NCBI GenBank assembly: GCA_025463785.1
Contig: JAODBD010000009.1
Location: 1 to 64,000, forward strand
Source: Glaciihabitans sp.
GTDB taxonomy: Bacteria > Actinomycetota > Actinomycetes > Actinomycetales > Microbacteriaceae
Direction: 5' to 3'
Length of the DNA stretch: 64,000 bases
The translations under genes were made by a program, and so were the position numbers. The notes below the pieces were generated by a model. The model was not told the DNA's origin. It made no database searches and was given only the letters and a program-made list of their open reading frames with translations. Shown here piece after piece: positions 35,161 to 44,362 of this stretch; position 1 is the first letter of the stretch, and the number at the start of each line of letters is the position of its first letter.

Positions 35161-35846
35161 ACATCGCTCGACTCGGGTGTGGCCCGACGTGCGGCTGTGA
35201 GCACGGCGCCGAGATCTTCGACCGTGCGGCCAGCGAGTGTATCCCACGTCGTGAAGCTGCCGTCATCGAGAAGGGCGACGTTAAGGGGAACACCGATCGT
35301 GGCTGCCCCCGATGCAACGGCGGCGGCGACGCCCGGGCTCGAATCCTCGATCGCCACGCAGTCGGCCGCGTTGACGCCCAGGAGCTCGGCGGCTCGCAGG
35401 TACGCCTCCGGGTGGGGCTTCGCGTGCGTGACATCGTCTCCGGCGATCACGAAATCGAATGCGTCGAACTCGATCGCCTCGTCAACCATGGTTGCGAGCC
35501 TGCGAATCGACATGGTCACGAGGGCCGTCGGGATGCCTTCCTTGCGGAGTTCCTTCAGGAGTTCTCTGGCCCCCGGTCGCCACGGCAGGCCATCGGCGAC
35601 AACGCGGTCGACCACGATGCCGGTCAGCCGCGCGATGATTTCGTCTTCGCTGAGAGCGACTCCCCGGGATTGCAGCATCCGTGCGGAATGCCAGAGGCCC
35701 TGACCAACGAGCGTCAGGGCATCCTCATGAGTCCAGGTGCCGCCGTAGGAGTGCACGAGGTCGGCCTCGGCTTCCATCCAGAACGGCTCGGTGTCGATGA
35801 TGGTGCCATCCATGTCCCACAGAACGGCGGCAGGAAGGGTGGTCAC
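35157..35846 (-). CDS. HAD-superfamily phosphatase
   Basis: 229 residues. HAD motif I (LWDMDGTIIDTEP), motif II (TALVTMS), motif III Lys (HAKPHPEAYL) and motif IV (VAIEDSSPG) are all present. The first half reads like a beta-phosphoglucomutase-type cap. Probable substrates are small sugar or nucleotide phosphates. Translationally coupled to trmI. Start GTG 35846. Confidence 0.93.
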   Translation of the reverse strand: MTTLPAAVLWDMDGTIIDTEPFWMEAEADLVHSYGGTWTHEDALTLVGQGLWHSARMLQSRGVALSEDEIIARLTGIVVDRVVADGLPWRPGARELLKELRKEGIPTALVTMSIRRLATMVDEAIEFDAFDFVIAGDDVTHAKPHPEAYLRAAELLGVNAADCVAIEDSSPGVAAAVASGAATIGVPLNVALLDDGSFTTWDTLAGRTVEDLGAVLTAARRATPESSDV

Positions 35847-35959
35847 AACGCCCGATTCTACGGTGCGGAAGCGACACGAATCGCACTCCGTGGCCGTGCG
35901 CGGCCTATTCTTAATGGTGAAGACGCGGCCACCGCGGGCCGTGCAGCAAAGGATTATTC

Positions 35960-36862
35960 GTGCCAGACACCCCTGTATTCACGACAGGTCGCATCCTCGT
36001 CGTGGCTTTTGAGGGCTGGAACGACGCTGGTGAAGCCGCGAGCGGTGTCGTCCAGACTCTGCGGGACCAGCTCGACGTGTATCCCATCGCCGAGGTGGAT
36101 CCAGAAGACTACTTCGACTATCAGTTCAATCGACCGACCGTTGCGGCCGATGATGAGGGAACCCGCCAGATCGTCTGGCCCGGCGTCACCATCTACGGCC
36201 CTACTCAGCCCGGCCTCGCCGCCGGCGCATCCGTGTACCTGCTTCTTGGCACCGAGCCCTCTCGTGGCTGGAAGACGTTCACCGAGGAGATCCTCGAAGT
36301 TCTCGACGATGCTGAGATCACGGGCATCGTGTTCCTGGGTGCGATGCTTGCCGATGTTCCACACACGAGGCCTATCTCGGTTTTCACGAGCAGTGAGAAC
36401 GCCGCCGTGCGCGAGGTTCTCGGGATCGAACGGAGCAGCTACGAGGGGCCCGTGGGCATCCTTTCGGTTCTGTCGGATGCCGCGGAGAAGGCGGACATCC
36501 CCACGGTCGCAATCTGGGCATCCGTGCCGCACTACGTGCACAATGCTCCTTCTCCCAAGGCAACGCTGGCCATGATCGAGAAGCTCGAGGAGCTCATCGA
36601 CGTTGTCATCCCCCGTGGCGACCTGGTCGAGGAATCGGCCGCCTGGGAGAACGGGATCGACGCGCTGGCGGGCGACGACGACGAGATGGCCGCTTACATT
36701 GAGCAACTCGAACAAGCGCGGGACACGGTCGATTCGCCCGAGGCAAGTGGCGATGCGATCGCGGAAGAATTCGAGCGCTACCTGCAGCGCAGAGACGGAA
36801 AAGATGGCCGCGACGGCCGTGGGTCGGCGGGCGACGATCCCTGGAGACCGCCCGCCGTTTAG
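35960..36862 (+). CDS. PAC2-family protein
   Basis: 300 residues. The PAC2 domain shows in ILVVAFEGWNDAGEAASGVV at the N-terminus and LLLGTEPSRGWKTFTEEILE. The C-terminal half has acidic helices and a charged tail. The family relates to proteasome assembly chaperones, but bacteria without a proteasome carry it too. GTG 35960 has AAAGGA upstream. It converges on mshC, sharing 4 bases at the stops. Confidence 0.92.
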   Translation: MPDTPVFTTGRILVVAFEGWNDAGEAASGVVQTLRDQLDVYPIAEVDPEDYFDYQFNRPTVAADDEGTRQIVWPGVTIYGPTQPGLAAGASVYLLLGTEPSRGWKTFTEEILEVLDDAEITGIVFLGAMLADVPHTRPISVFTSSENAAVREVLGIERSSYEGPVGILSVLSDAAEKADIPTVAIWASVPHYVHNAPSPKATLAMIEKLEELIDVVIPRGDLVEESAAWENGIDALAGDDDEMAAYIEQLEQARDTVDSPEASGDAIAEEFERYLQRRDGKDGRDGRGSAGDDPWRPPAV

Positions 36863-38082
36863 CTGAGGTCGATGCCGAGCAGAGCGTCGATCGCGGCGAG
36901 GTCTCCGGATGTCGCCTGGGCGCCCTCCGCATAAGCCTGATCGACGATGGTGAGCGCGCTTGCCGTGTTCAGGTCGTTTGCAAGGACAGTTCGCAGACTC
37001 GGTAAGAGTAGCGATTCACCCTCGACGACTCGTTCACTCCACGCGATCCAGCGCGTGAGGCGCTCGTTCGCCGCCGTCAGGAGGGCGGCTGTCCATTCCC
37101 AGTCGGCGCGGTAGCACTGTGCCAGCAACGCCAGGCGCACTGCGCGCCCGTCAACGCCATCCCTCGTCAGGTCACTTACGAGCACCAGATTGCCGAGCGA
37201 TTTGCTCATCTTTTCGCCGCGGTAGGCGACGAGCCCGGTGTGCGAATAGACGGATGCCAGGGGCTCACCGCTCATCGCTGTCGCGTGACCGGCGCTGAAC
37301 TCGTGGTGCGGGAAGATCAGGTCTGCTCCCCCGCCGTTCACGGTAAATGGGTGTTCCAGGAACTCCGCAGAGATGACAGAACACTCGATGTGCCAGCCGG
37401 GTCGGCCCACGCCGAGAACGGACTCCCAACCTGGTTCAGGCGGGCTGGTAGCGCGCCACAGCAGTGGGTCCAGTGCATCGCGCTTTCCCAACCGTTCCGG
37501 GTCGCCACCCCGCTGCGCACTCAACTCCAGCATGGTGGCGCGGTCGAAGTGGCTTTCGTCCCCCAGGTGCCAGTGGACAGCGCGCGAGGCCGCCGCGCTG
37601 TCGAAGTAATAGTCGGTCTCGACCAAATAGGCGATATCGCGTTCGCGCAACCGCTCGATGGCCTCCGCGATCTCGGTGATGCGCTCGGTGACAGCGATGT
37701 AGTGGTCGGGCGGAATGATGCGAAGGCGTTCCATGTCCGACCGGAAACGGTCGGTCTGCTCAGCCGCGAGAGTGCGCCAGTCGACTCCCGTCTGTTGGGC
37801 CCGCTCGAGAAGCGGGTCGTCGACATCCGTAGTGTTCTGGACATAGTTGACGTCGCATCCCGCGTCCAGCCAGAGCCGAATGAGCGTGTCATACGCAAGG
37901 TAAGTGGCCGCATGACCGATGTGGGTTGAATCGTACGGAGTGATTCCGCAGACATAGATTCCGGCAACCCTGCGCGGCTGGGCCGCAATCAGCGACGCGG
38001 TTGCCGTGTCCCAGATGACAGGAATGTCGCCGCGTCCCGGTAGATGCGGAACCTCGGGACGGCTCCAGGACTTCACTCCCAA
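36859..38082 (-). CDS. mshC: cysteine:glucosaminyl-inositol ligase (mycothiol synthesis)
   Basis: 407 residues. Joins cysteine to glucosaminyl-inositol in mycothiol synthesis. It is a cysteinyl-tRNA synthetase relative: HIGH-type STHIGHAATY, KMSKS-type EKMSKSLGN, and zinc-site residues near CGITPYD and HIECSVI. It lacks the tRNA-binding C-terminal domain of CysRS. Start is TTG 38082 or GTG 38076. Its presence supports an actinobacterial host. Confidence 0.95.
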   Translation of the reverse strand: MGVKSWSRPEVPHLPGRGDIPVIWDTATASLIAAQPRRVAGIYVCGITPYDSTHIGHAATYLAYDTLIRLWLDAGCDVNYVQNTTDVDDPLLERAQQTGVDWRTLAAEQTDRFRSDMERLRIIPPDHYIAVTERITEIAEAIERLRERDIAYLVETDYYFDSAAASRAVHWHLGDESHFDRATMLELSAQRGGDPERLGKRDALDPLLWRATSPPEPGWESVLGVGRPGWHIECSVISAEFLEHPFTVNGGGADLIFPHHEFSAGHATAMSGEPLASVYSHTGLVAYRGEKMSKSLGNLVLVSDLTRDGVDGRAVRLALLAQCYRADWEWTAALLTAANERLTRWIAWSERVVEGESLLLPSLRTVLANDLNTASALTIVDQAYAEGAQATSGDLAAIDALLGIDLS

Positions 38083-38140
38083 AGCCTAGCTACTGTGCGA
38101 TCACCAGCAGCACCACGAGCACTGTCCGGGCGGTGATGGT

Positions 38141-39430
38141 TCAGTAATTCGTGAGCAGGTCGCCGAGTACGCGCCTGCCGAAGACCAGCGCGTCGAGTGG
38201 GACACGCTCGTCAACCCCATGGAACATGGCGGGAAAATCGAGTTCGGCGGGTAGCTGCAGCGGCGCAAAACCGTATCCGGTGATCCCGAGCTTGGAAAGA
38301 GCCTTGTTGTCCGTTCCTCCTGACAACAGGTACGGCAGCACTGGCGCGCCAGGATCATGGGACTGCAGTGAGCCGACCATGGCGTCGACCAGGGGTCCTT
38401 CGAAGGGCGTGTCGAGTCCGATGTCCTGGTGGAGCACAACAATCTCGATGTCCTCGCCAACCAGTTCGCGGACCTCGGCGAGGACAGCCTCTTCTTCGCC
38501 TGCCAGCGTGCGGATGTCGATGAGAGCCTCGGCCACATCCGGAATCACGTTGTGCTTGTAGCCGGCCTTCAGGAGCGTCGGGTTGGTGGTGGTACGCAGG
38601 GAAGCCTGGATGAACCCGGCGGCGTTGCCGGTACTGAGGACAATCTCTTCTGGCCCTGCCTGCGAGACATCGGCGCCCATGATGCGCGCGAGTTCACCGA
38701 CGAGCTGCTCGGTAGTCGCGGTCAGGTGGATGGGCCAGTCCCGTCGTCCGACCGCGGCAACTGCCTCAGCGAGCTTCGTTACGGCGTTGTTGTGGATGAC
38801 CCGGCTGCCGTGCGCCGCAGTGCCGCGGGCGATGAGCTTGATCCAGATGAGGGCTTTCTCCCCCGTCTGAAGAAGGTAAGCCCGCTGCCCGTTCAATGTG
38901 ACCGAGTAGCCGCCGACCTCGCTGATGGCTTCGGTGGCGCCAGCAAAAAGTTCGGGGTGCGTGTCGACCAGATAGTGGGATCCGAACACTCCGCCGTTTT
39001 CCTCATCGGAGAAAAATGCGATCACAAGATCGCGCTTCGGTTGGCCACCTGAACCGAGGATGTCGGTCAACGCGCCGATAATCATGGCGTCCGTGTTCTT
39101 CATGTCGACGGCGCCGCGACCCCACAGCATCCCGTCGATGATCTCGCCGCCGAATGGGTCGACCGACCAGTTTGCGGGATCGGCAGGGACGACGTCAGAG
39201 TGGCCGTGGACTACGAGCGCGGGAAGGCTCGAATCCGCTCCCTTTACCCGGGCGACAACCGATGTGCGACGTTCGGCGGCGTCAATGTACGTTGTCGAGA
39301 GTCCGAGGCCCTCAAGCTGGGATCCGAGGTATTCTGCTGCCTCCGTCTCACCCTTCGACCGCCCCTCGCCATAGTTCGTGGTATCGAATCGAATCAGGTC
39401 ACGGGCGATTCTCGCGGTCTCTTCGAGCAT
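38141..39430 (-). CDS. M20/M25/M40-family metallohydrolase
   Basis: 429 residues. Zinc-site motifs: VVHGHSDVVP, GRGAVDMKN and SDEENGGVFG, with RGTAAHGSRVI marking the dimerisation lid. Family members hydrolyse acyl-amino acids, dipeptides or related amides. It is full length and separate from the tRNA gene by about 90 bp. Substrate unknown. Confidence 0.92.
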   Translation of the reverse strand: MLEETARIARDLIRFDTTNYGEGRSKGETEAAEYLGSQLEGLGLSTTYIDAAERRTSVVARVKGADSSLPALVVHGHSDVVPADPANWSVDPFGGEIIDGMLWGRGAVDMKNTDAMIIGALTDILGSGGQPKRDLVIAFFSDEENGGVFGSHYLVDTHPELFAGATEAISEVGGYSVTLNGQRAYLLQTGEKALIWIKLIARGTAAHGSRVIHNNAVTKLAEAVAAVGRRDWPIHLTATTEQLVGELARIMGADVSQAGPEEIVLSTGNAAGFIQASLRTTTNPTLLKAGYKHNVIPDVAEALIDIRTLAGEEEAVLAEVRELVGEDIEIVVLHQDIGLDTPFEGPLVDAMVGSLQSHDPGAPVLPYLLSGGTDNKALSKLGITGYGFAPLQLPAELDFPAMFHGVDERVPLDALVFGRRVLGDLLTNY

Positions 39431-39517
39431 GCATCAACGCTACCCCGTGGGTTCACGTTGCTCACGACAGGATGCTATTGTCATACGTCGGCAGGTTCGT
39501 AAGAGCCGGTCGAATGC

Positions 39518-39602
39518 GCGCGGATGGCGGAAATGGCAGACGCGCTAGCTTGAGGTGCTAGTGCCCGTATAGGGCGTGGGGGTTCAAGTCCCCCTTCGCG
39601 CA
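39518..39602 (+). tRNA. tRNA-Leu (anticodon GAG)
   Basis: 85 nt. Seven-base acceptor stem GCGCGGA pairs with TTCGCGC at the 3' end (one G-T). The anticodon arm reads GCTAGCTTGAGGTGCTAG with GAG in the loop. A long variable arm, GTGCCCGTATAGGGCGT, marks class II. The T-arm holds GGGGGTTCAAGTCCCCC. CCA is not encoded. The first copy of the structured repeat begins at its 3' end. Confidence 0.95.
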
Positions 39603-39713
39603 CAGCGACTACTTCGGAGAATTCCGGGGTACCGGTTCAGAAAATGGGTCGCGACAATCTCGTTGAGGTTGTCCGGCCCATTTTTGTTGCTCGAAACAGC
39701 CTCGCCGACGCTG
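39601..39713 (+). repeat. structured repeat, copy 1 (tRNA-Leu terminator-like)
   Basis: 113 bp starting at the tRNA 3' end. 109 of 113 positions match copy 2 at 42966-43078. It contains a long stem (GGGTCGCGACAATCT paired with AGGTTGTCCGGCCC, loop CGTTG) followed by TTTTTGTT, so it can terminate tRNA transcription. The same unit recurs near 43.0 and 44.4 kb. Confidence 0.9.
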
Positions 39714-39740
39714 TCTCTGGCGATTCTGGTCTGTCTGGAA

Positions 39741-39777
39741 TGCAGAAAAGGCGCGCCTGAGCGAATTCAGGAGCGCC
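39741..39777 (-). terminator. terminator for the DUF2156 membrane-protein gene
   Basis: An 11-bp stem (39750-39760 against 39767-39777, one mismatch, GGCGCGCCTGA type) with a 6-nt loop is followed on the minus strand by TTTTCTG. It lies about 160 bp downstream of the gene ending at 39940. Confidence 0.6.
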
Positions 39778-39939
39778 AGTATGAGGTGGTCAGACAGGTG
39801 TTGGAAGCTGGGTTTGGCGCAGGTCACTCCAGCGGCGGGGCCGGGTCGAGAAGTGACGGTGTCGGCTGACCGCGACCTGCTCAAATGATTTGGTACGTCA
39901 TCGTGCCGGGCACCGTCGTTCCACGGCGAGCGACAGGCA
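39778..39939. other. intergenic, nothing recognised
   Basis: Between the terminator hairpin and the end of the membrane lysyltransferase-type gene. A short open frame on the plus strand has no features. No gene called. Confidence 0.4.
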
Positions 39940-42495
39940 TCAGTTCCGCTGTCCAATGTTGCGAAAGAGTTGGATGCGCCCCCGGACCGACATTGACGGT
40001 AAGTATGCTCGCGCCAGCGCAACTCCTATTGCGGGCAGAGCAAGCGTGTCCGGGTAAGCCATCGACAGCGGCAGGAATTCGGGCTGGAACTTGCGTTTAA
40101 AATTCAGCAACGATCGGAAACCATACACCGGCTCTAGGCGCGTCCCGATGTACTCCAACACTCGCGCGGCTCCAGACGCAGCCTCCATGTCTGGCCTCAT
40201 TCCACGGGAGAGAGGCGCGGTGGACAGGCTCATGAACTCGAGGCCTTCATCACGGAACCGTTCCGCTGACCTCGCGATGAGGAACTCCATCACCCCGGTG
40301 GATCCGTCGGGGATTCGGCGCATGAAATCGAGTGTCCAACCAGTGACGTGACCTCCGCGGTAGGACGGGAGCCAACTTGTGAAAGCCACGACGTGATCGC
40401 GGGCATCGCAGGCGATCATGAGGCGCACTGCTGGGTCGCGTAACTCGTCAATGCTGCCCAGGGTGAATCCCAGTTCCGGAAGCTCTTTCTCGGCCACCCA
40501 CTGCTCGGAGATTTCGACGATCTGGCCGAGATGCCGCGCGCTGAGCTGTCCGAAGCTAGTCCATTGCGCCCGCACACCCGTGCGTTCGGCCCGGTTAATG
40601 GAGGAACGTATGTCTTGCCACCGCTTGCCGGTCGTCTCCCACGCTGAGGGATGCACGACTGTCTCATCACCGATGATTGTGGACGACCAGCCCATCCGCT
40701 TGCAAACATCCGCGTAAGCGCTGTGGATGGCATAAAAAACTGGCGTCCAACCATTGTCATCGCAGTATCGAGCGAATTCGGCAATCGCCGCGAAGGACGA
40801 CTCTTCGTCGCCGATCGGTTCCGATGTTGTTAACGCCACCCCGTTGATAACTCGATACGCCACTGCCGCGCGTCCATCCGGCGAGAACCAATAGCTGTTA
40901 CCCGCCCAGGTCGCAGAATATGCCAGTGAGCCTCCGCCCCCTTCCAGCAGCAACTGCTCAACCCGCGCACGCCCGGCCGAGCTTCCCCGAGTCGGCCGGA
41001 GCACCACAAGCAGGGCTCCCACCACCACCAGTAGCCAGAACACGGGGCCGATCCAGAAGTACAGGGTGCTCGTCACCGTCTGGACAGGTGTGAACGTCAG
41101 AGGTTCAATATTGAGGAATCCCACCGGGGCGAATCGGTCAGGGAGATCGGATAGCAGGTCAACCAGGCTCACCCGCGGGCGGAAACCGTCCCGAAGTAGC
41201 CAGCCCGTTCCGAGATAGGTCGCTGCCAACCCAACCAATGCGATGATGACACCCGTGAGATACAGACGAACGGCCCGCCGTGAGACGCGCACCGTGAAAT
41301 GCGCGAGATTCGCGAGGACGACAACCGCGATGACCAGCGGGACAAGTGTGCAAATGATGAGGTCGAAGGTCACCTCCCAATAGCTCGGAGTGGCGACTTT
41401 GACATGCAGGCTTTGGCCGAACAGCGGCAGCAAACCGTAGAAGAACGCAGCCAGCGCAGCCAACGACACATTGACTACGATTGCGAGCCACGCTCCGAAC
41501 CGGCGACCACGTAGCAGCGCAAATGCCGCAACCAGCAAAGTGAGCAACGGAAGAACGGTCAGGATAACCGGGCCCACTCCGCTAATTCTCTCTATGGCAA
41601 TGTCATGCAAACAGGTTTGCGTTACCTGAAGGACTTGGCATTGATCGAGGTTACGCAGTCCCGCGGGTTGCGCGTCTGCCAGCAGCAATCCAAGCGGTGC
41701 TAACGGCCCGAGTCGCATCTGGCTCAACAAAGTCACCACGGGACCGAGCGCACTAATCGCGACGACGGCAGCGAGGAGAACCCGTGTCTCGTGATGTGAA
41801 CTGCGGTGCCAATGAAGCCTGCCACCCGGTGACCTCAACGCGTATCCAAGGCCGAGTCCAGCCAAGGCACCGATAAAACGGTAGAAATCGGACGGTTGAC
41901 CGGAGTACAGCAGAAACACCACCACGCCCGACAACATCAACACCCTGATCCGTCTGCGCCAAAGCACGCACACAAAAGCACTCGCGGTCATCAGTGTGCC
42001 AGCGATTGCGGTCATCGGATCCAGCGTCACAAGCTCACTGACACGCCGGGACCACATTTCTCCGGCAGCGCTTGCTGCCGTCTGAGCGACTACGCCAATT
42101 GTGACGCCCAATACCGCGGTGGTGACGAATGCGACAGCAGTTCGCCACGACCCCATGATGCGTTCGGAGACACCGATAAAGAGGGCGGCGGCGAGCACAA
42201 CGACCGCCAGCTCGATCACACTATGAGTGAGAAAAACCGACGTCAGTGGTGTCCACCATCGATCGCTCTCAACAAGCTGTTCGTAGCCGGTGCCGAGAGC
42301 GAAAGGCAACACCAGATCGGGTCCGCCGAACCCGCGGCCGATCACCCCCATTGCGATCAGAATCGCGGTAATCGCAAGCGTGACCGGATTCCGTCGTAGG
42401 ACGCGCGAAATCACCAAGTCCCCTCGCGGCTCGATGCGGGTGGCAGCGACTCTTGCCGCGCGAATCGGCCGGTGAACCAGTCGTGCGTTGCCCAT
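39940..42495 (-). CDS. rhomboid-like / DUF2156 phosphatidylglycerol lysyltransferase-type membrane protein
   Basis: 851 residues. The N-terminal third has rhomboid-like TM helices (FLTHSVIELAVVVLAAALFI and others), and more TM helices follow to about residue 530. The C-terminal 300 residues are a DUF2156 (GNAT-like) domain: GDEESSFAAIAEFARYCDD, KRWQDIRSSINRAERTG, SWLPSYRGGHVTGWTLDFM and EFMSLSTAPLSRG. In MprF/LysX relatives this domain adds amino acids to phosphatidylglycerol. The acceptor here is unproven. Alternative start GTG 42414 follows GAGGGG. It lies between repeats 1 and 2. Confidence 0.85.
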   Translation of the reverse strand: MGNARLVHRPIRAARVAATRIEPRGDLVISRVLRRNPVTLAITAILIAMGVIGRGFGGPDLVLPFALGTGYEQLVESDRWWTPLTSVFLTHSVIELAVVVLAAALFIGVSERIMGSWRTAVAFVTTAVLGVTIGVVAQTAASAAGEMWSRRVSELVTLDPMTAIAGTLMTASAFVCVLWRRRIRVLMLSGVVVFLLYSGQPSDFYRFIGALAGLGLGYALRSPGGRLHWHRSSHHETRVLLAAVVAISALGPVVTLLSQMRLGPLAPLGLLLADAQPAGLRNLDQCQVLQVTQTCLHDIAIERISGVGPVILTVLPLLTLLVAAFALLRGRRFGAWLAIVVNVSLAALAAFFYGLLPLFGQSLHVKVATPSYWEVTFDLIICTLVPLVIAVVVLANLAHFTVRVSRRAVRLYLTGVIIALVGLAATYLGTGWLLRDGFRPRVSLVDLLSDLPDRFAPVGFLNIEPLTFTPVQTVTSTLYFWIGPVFWLLVVVGALLVVLRPTRGSSAGRARVEQLLLEGGGGSLAYSATWAGNSYWFSPDGRAAVAYRVINGVALTTSEPIGDEESSFAAIAEFARYCDDNGWTPVFYAIHSAYADVCKRMGWSSTIIGDETVVHPSAWETTGKRWQDIRSSINRAERTGVRAQWTSFGQLSARHLGQIVEISEQWVAEKELPELGFTLGSIDELRDPAVRLMIACDARDHVVAFTSWLPSYRGGHVTGWTLDFMRRIPDGSTGVMEFLIARSAERFRDEGLEFMSLSTAPLSRGMRPDMEAASGAARVLEYIGTRLEPVYGFRSLLNFKRKFQPEFLPLSMAYPDTLALPAIGVALARAYLPSMSVRGRIQLFRNIGQRN

Positions 42496-42900
42496 GGCGA
42501 AACAAGTATCCGTAGCGTCATGCCCGTGGTCATTTCTTCGCGGGCATCATGTCGGACAGATGGACAGCGGTTTCTTTCGAGAGCGCCTGAGCTGAATGGC
42601 GCGATCGTGTGACTGTATTGACCATGCGCTTTCAAAATGCTCTCGGGTTGCAATACGCCATAGCTGGGCTACCCACTGGGATAGACGATCAGGCGCGGAT
42701 GGATGTCTGGTTTGAACTGTGGCTCGTGCTCAATTGAAGTCGGATAGTTGAACCGCAACCGATGCCTTGACGGTTACAGAAGATTTCAATCTAGTCGAAG
42801 ATCGCGTCGCCTAGAGAGCGCGGTGCAGAGGTCGGCCGCGATACCTTCCGCGGTGAGCTCGGGGTCGCCGTCGATGGTGCACCACCCGGCCCCGTTGCGA
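42496..42900. other. intergenic upstream of the DUF2156 gene, no gene recognised
   Basis: About 400 bp. Two short frames exist (plus strand from 42624, 37 codons; minus strand 42786-42968, 60 codons). The second runs into repeat copy 2. Neither has a ribosome site or a recognisable family. Probably non-coding, with the promoter of the gene at 39940-42495. Confidence 0.4.
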
Positions 42901-43078
42901 TCGGGATTTCGGCTGGCTGGAAACTGGCCAGCGAATAGGCGGCAAAATGAACTATCCGAATCGCTCACAGCGAGTACTTCGGAGAATTCCGGGGTACCGG
43001 TTCAGAGAATGGGTCGCGACAATCTCGTTGAGGTTGTCCGGCCCATTTTCGTTGCTCGAAGCAGCCTCGCCGACGCTG
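42901..43078 (+). repeat. structured repeat, copy 2 (complete unit)
   Basis: The right part (42966-43078) matches copy 1 at 109 of 113 positions. The left part (42901-42965) matches 44171-44238 upstream of copy 3, sharing ATTTCGG, CCAGCG, TAGGC, AAATGAA and CCGAATC at equal spacing. Copies 2 and 3 therefore share a longer unit than copy 1, which is replaced on its left by the tRNA. Confidence 0.88.
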
Positions 43079-43303
43079 GCTTATAGGCCAAACGCGTAAA
43101 TGGCAACGCGAACTTCCAGGCGATGTCAGCGCGAAACGGCCGCGACGTGGAAGAAGAACCGCCAACGAATGGAGGGTGGTTTCGCCGATAGTCTTGACGC
43201 GTTCGCCATCGAGGTGTCGCGCACCCTCGGTGAGGGCCCATCCGAGCTTCAGCATTGACGGTATGGTCGACTCACTTTCGTCAACTGACAGGAATCGTTT
43301 AAC
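43079..43303. other. upstream of the collagen-like gene
   Basis: 225 bp. No hairpin or operator stands out. A promoter for the collagen-like gene probably lies here. No gene called. Confidence 0.35.
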
Positions 43304-44029
43304 GTGGTCACTCGTCGGGTCTTCTTTCTGCTGTTCGGTCTGGTCGTCATCGCGCTGATCGCGCTCGGGACGTTCCAGTTCATCGAGGCCTCTTCCGTTC
43401 ACGGCACGAACGCGAGTGCCGATGTTCGGACCGGAGCAACGGGACCAACCGGACCAACCGGTCCGAACGGTCCGAACGGTCCGGCGGGGCCGCGGGGTGC
43501 CACTGGTCCAAGCGGCGCGCAAGGCGCGACTGGCCTAACCGGCGCGACGGGCGAGCGAGGTGCGGCTGGCGCCGCGGCCTCGAACGGATCGACGGTTAGC
43601 GGCGGAACCTATTACGTGAACATCACCGAACTTGTCGACAGCCTCATCGAGATCCCGACGTCGAACGTGTCGATTTCTAGCACCACCCTGGCTTCTAGCG
43701 ATTTCGTCGGAAGCGCGCCGATCTACAACTCGAGCAACGTCCAGGTCGGCACGCTCTCCGCATCCTTTCTGTCCATTCAGAATCCGGGTGGGATCTCGAC
43801 GGAGGTAACCGGCCAGTTGACGATCGACCACGGTCCGATCGTCGCTTGGTCAACCTCGGCGACTCCGATCAACCTTGAGCTGGATTCCATCATCGGCTCG
43901 CTGGACGGCGAGAACCGCGTGACCGTCACGACCAAGACCGCGTCATCCCGCTTTTACGGCCAGTCGTTCAACCTGGTGGCCACCTCGAGCGGCAGCAGGA
44001 TCACGTTCCAATTCGATTCGACCAACTGA
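43304..44029 (+). CDS. collagen-like Gly-X-Y repeat membrane/surface protein
   Basis: 241 residues. One N-terminal TM or signal anchor ([19 protein letters not shown]) is followed by 16 uninterrupted Gly-X-Y triplets (rich in GPT, GPN, GAT) from about residue 44 to 91. A beta-rich C-terminal domain of about 140 residues follows ([20 protein letters not shown] at its start). The overall plan resembles surface collagen-like proteins with a globular head. No sortase motif is seen. Start GTG 43304. It lies between repeats 2 and 3. Confidence 0.88.
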   Translation: MVTRRVFFLLFGLVVIALIALGTFQFIEASSVHGTNASADVRTGATGPTGPTGPNGPNGPAGPRGATGPSGAQGATGLTGATGERGAAGAAASNGSTVSGGTYYVNITELVDSLIEIPTSNVSISSTTLASSDFVGSAPIYNSSNVQVGTLSASFLSIQNPGGISTEVTGQLTIDHGPIVAWSTSATPINLELDSIIGSLDGENRVTVTTKTASSRFYGQSFNLVATSSGSRITFQFDSTN

Positions 44030-44170
44030 CATTTGACGCTCATGGGCACGCGAAGCCGACGGCGGCTCGACGTCGCAACTCTTCGATGTGATGAGAAAAA
44101 TGCCTAACTAAGACAACGTCTTAATCAGGGATTCCTAAATCGTCTGGAGAAAATCGGGTTTTGCGCTGGA

Positions 44171-44238
44171 ATAGGATTTCGGTCAGGTCAAAAGCGCCCA
44201 GCGTTTAGGCCGCCAAATGAATTTCCCGAATCACCCAC
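44171..44238 (+). repeat. structured repeat, copy 3, left half
   Basis: Matches the left half of copy 2 (42901-42965) with the same spacing of ATTTCGG, CCAGCG, TAGGC and CCGAATC. It is cut off from its right half by the inserted element at 44239-44360. Confidence 0.75.
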
Positions 44239-44360
44239 GATTGTCCTGTGTCAGGACATAGGAAAGCCCCGAACCCCTCGGGGTCGGGACTTTCCTGGTT
44301 TTGGGGTTGATAGTCCTCGCTGGGGTCGAGGTGACGTGGTGGACGCAAGAGAGTGGCCCG
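44239..44360. mobile_element. 122-bp insertion splitting repeat copy 3 (MITE-like or IS remnant)
   Basis: Flanked by a 5-bp direct repeat CCCAC (44234-44238 and 44361-44365), which fits a target-site duplication. Copy 2 has this site once, as CTCAC. Inside are an inverted repeat TGTCCTG-TGT-CAGGACA and a long GC hairpin (GGAAAGCCCC pairs with GGGACTTTCC). It has no coding capacity. The family is unknown. Confidence 0.6.
44261..44295 (+). terminator. strong hairpin inside the insertion
   Basis: GGAAAGCCCCGAACCCC pairs with the complement ending GGGACTTTCC around a 3-nt loop, with two mismatches. TGGTTTTGG follows. It can act as a terminator for the collagen-like gene, but its T-run is broken. 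Confidence 0.5.
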
Positions 44361-44362
44361 CC

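Noticed and set aside
42786-42968. A 60-codon minus-strand frame upstream of repeat copy 2
   Set aside because: Runs into the repeat unit, no ribosome site, no family recognised.
39518-43078. Classic attL/attR of a tRNA-integrated island
   Set aside because: Copies 2 and 3 do not contain tRNA 3' sequence beyond two bases, and no integrase gene is present.
44239-44360. Naming the insertion as an IS481-type end
   Set aside because: The internal TGTCCTG/CAGGACA inverted repeat only loosely recalls such ends; no transposase or proper terminal inverted repeats are visible.
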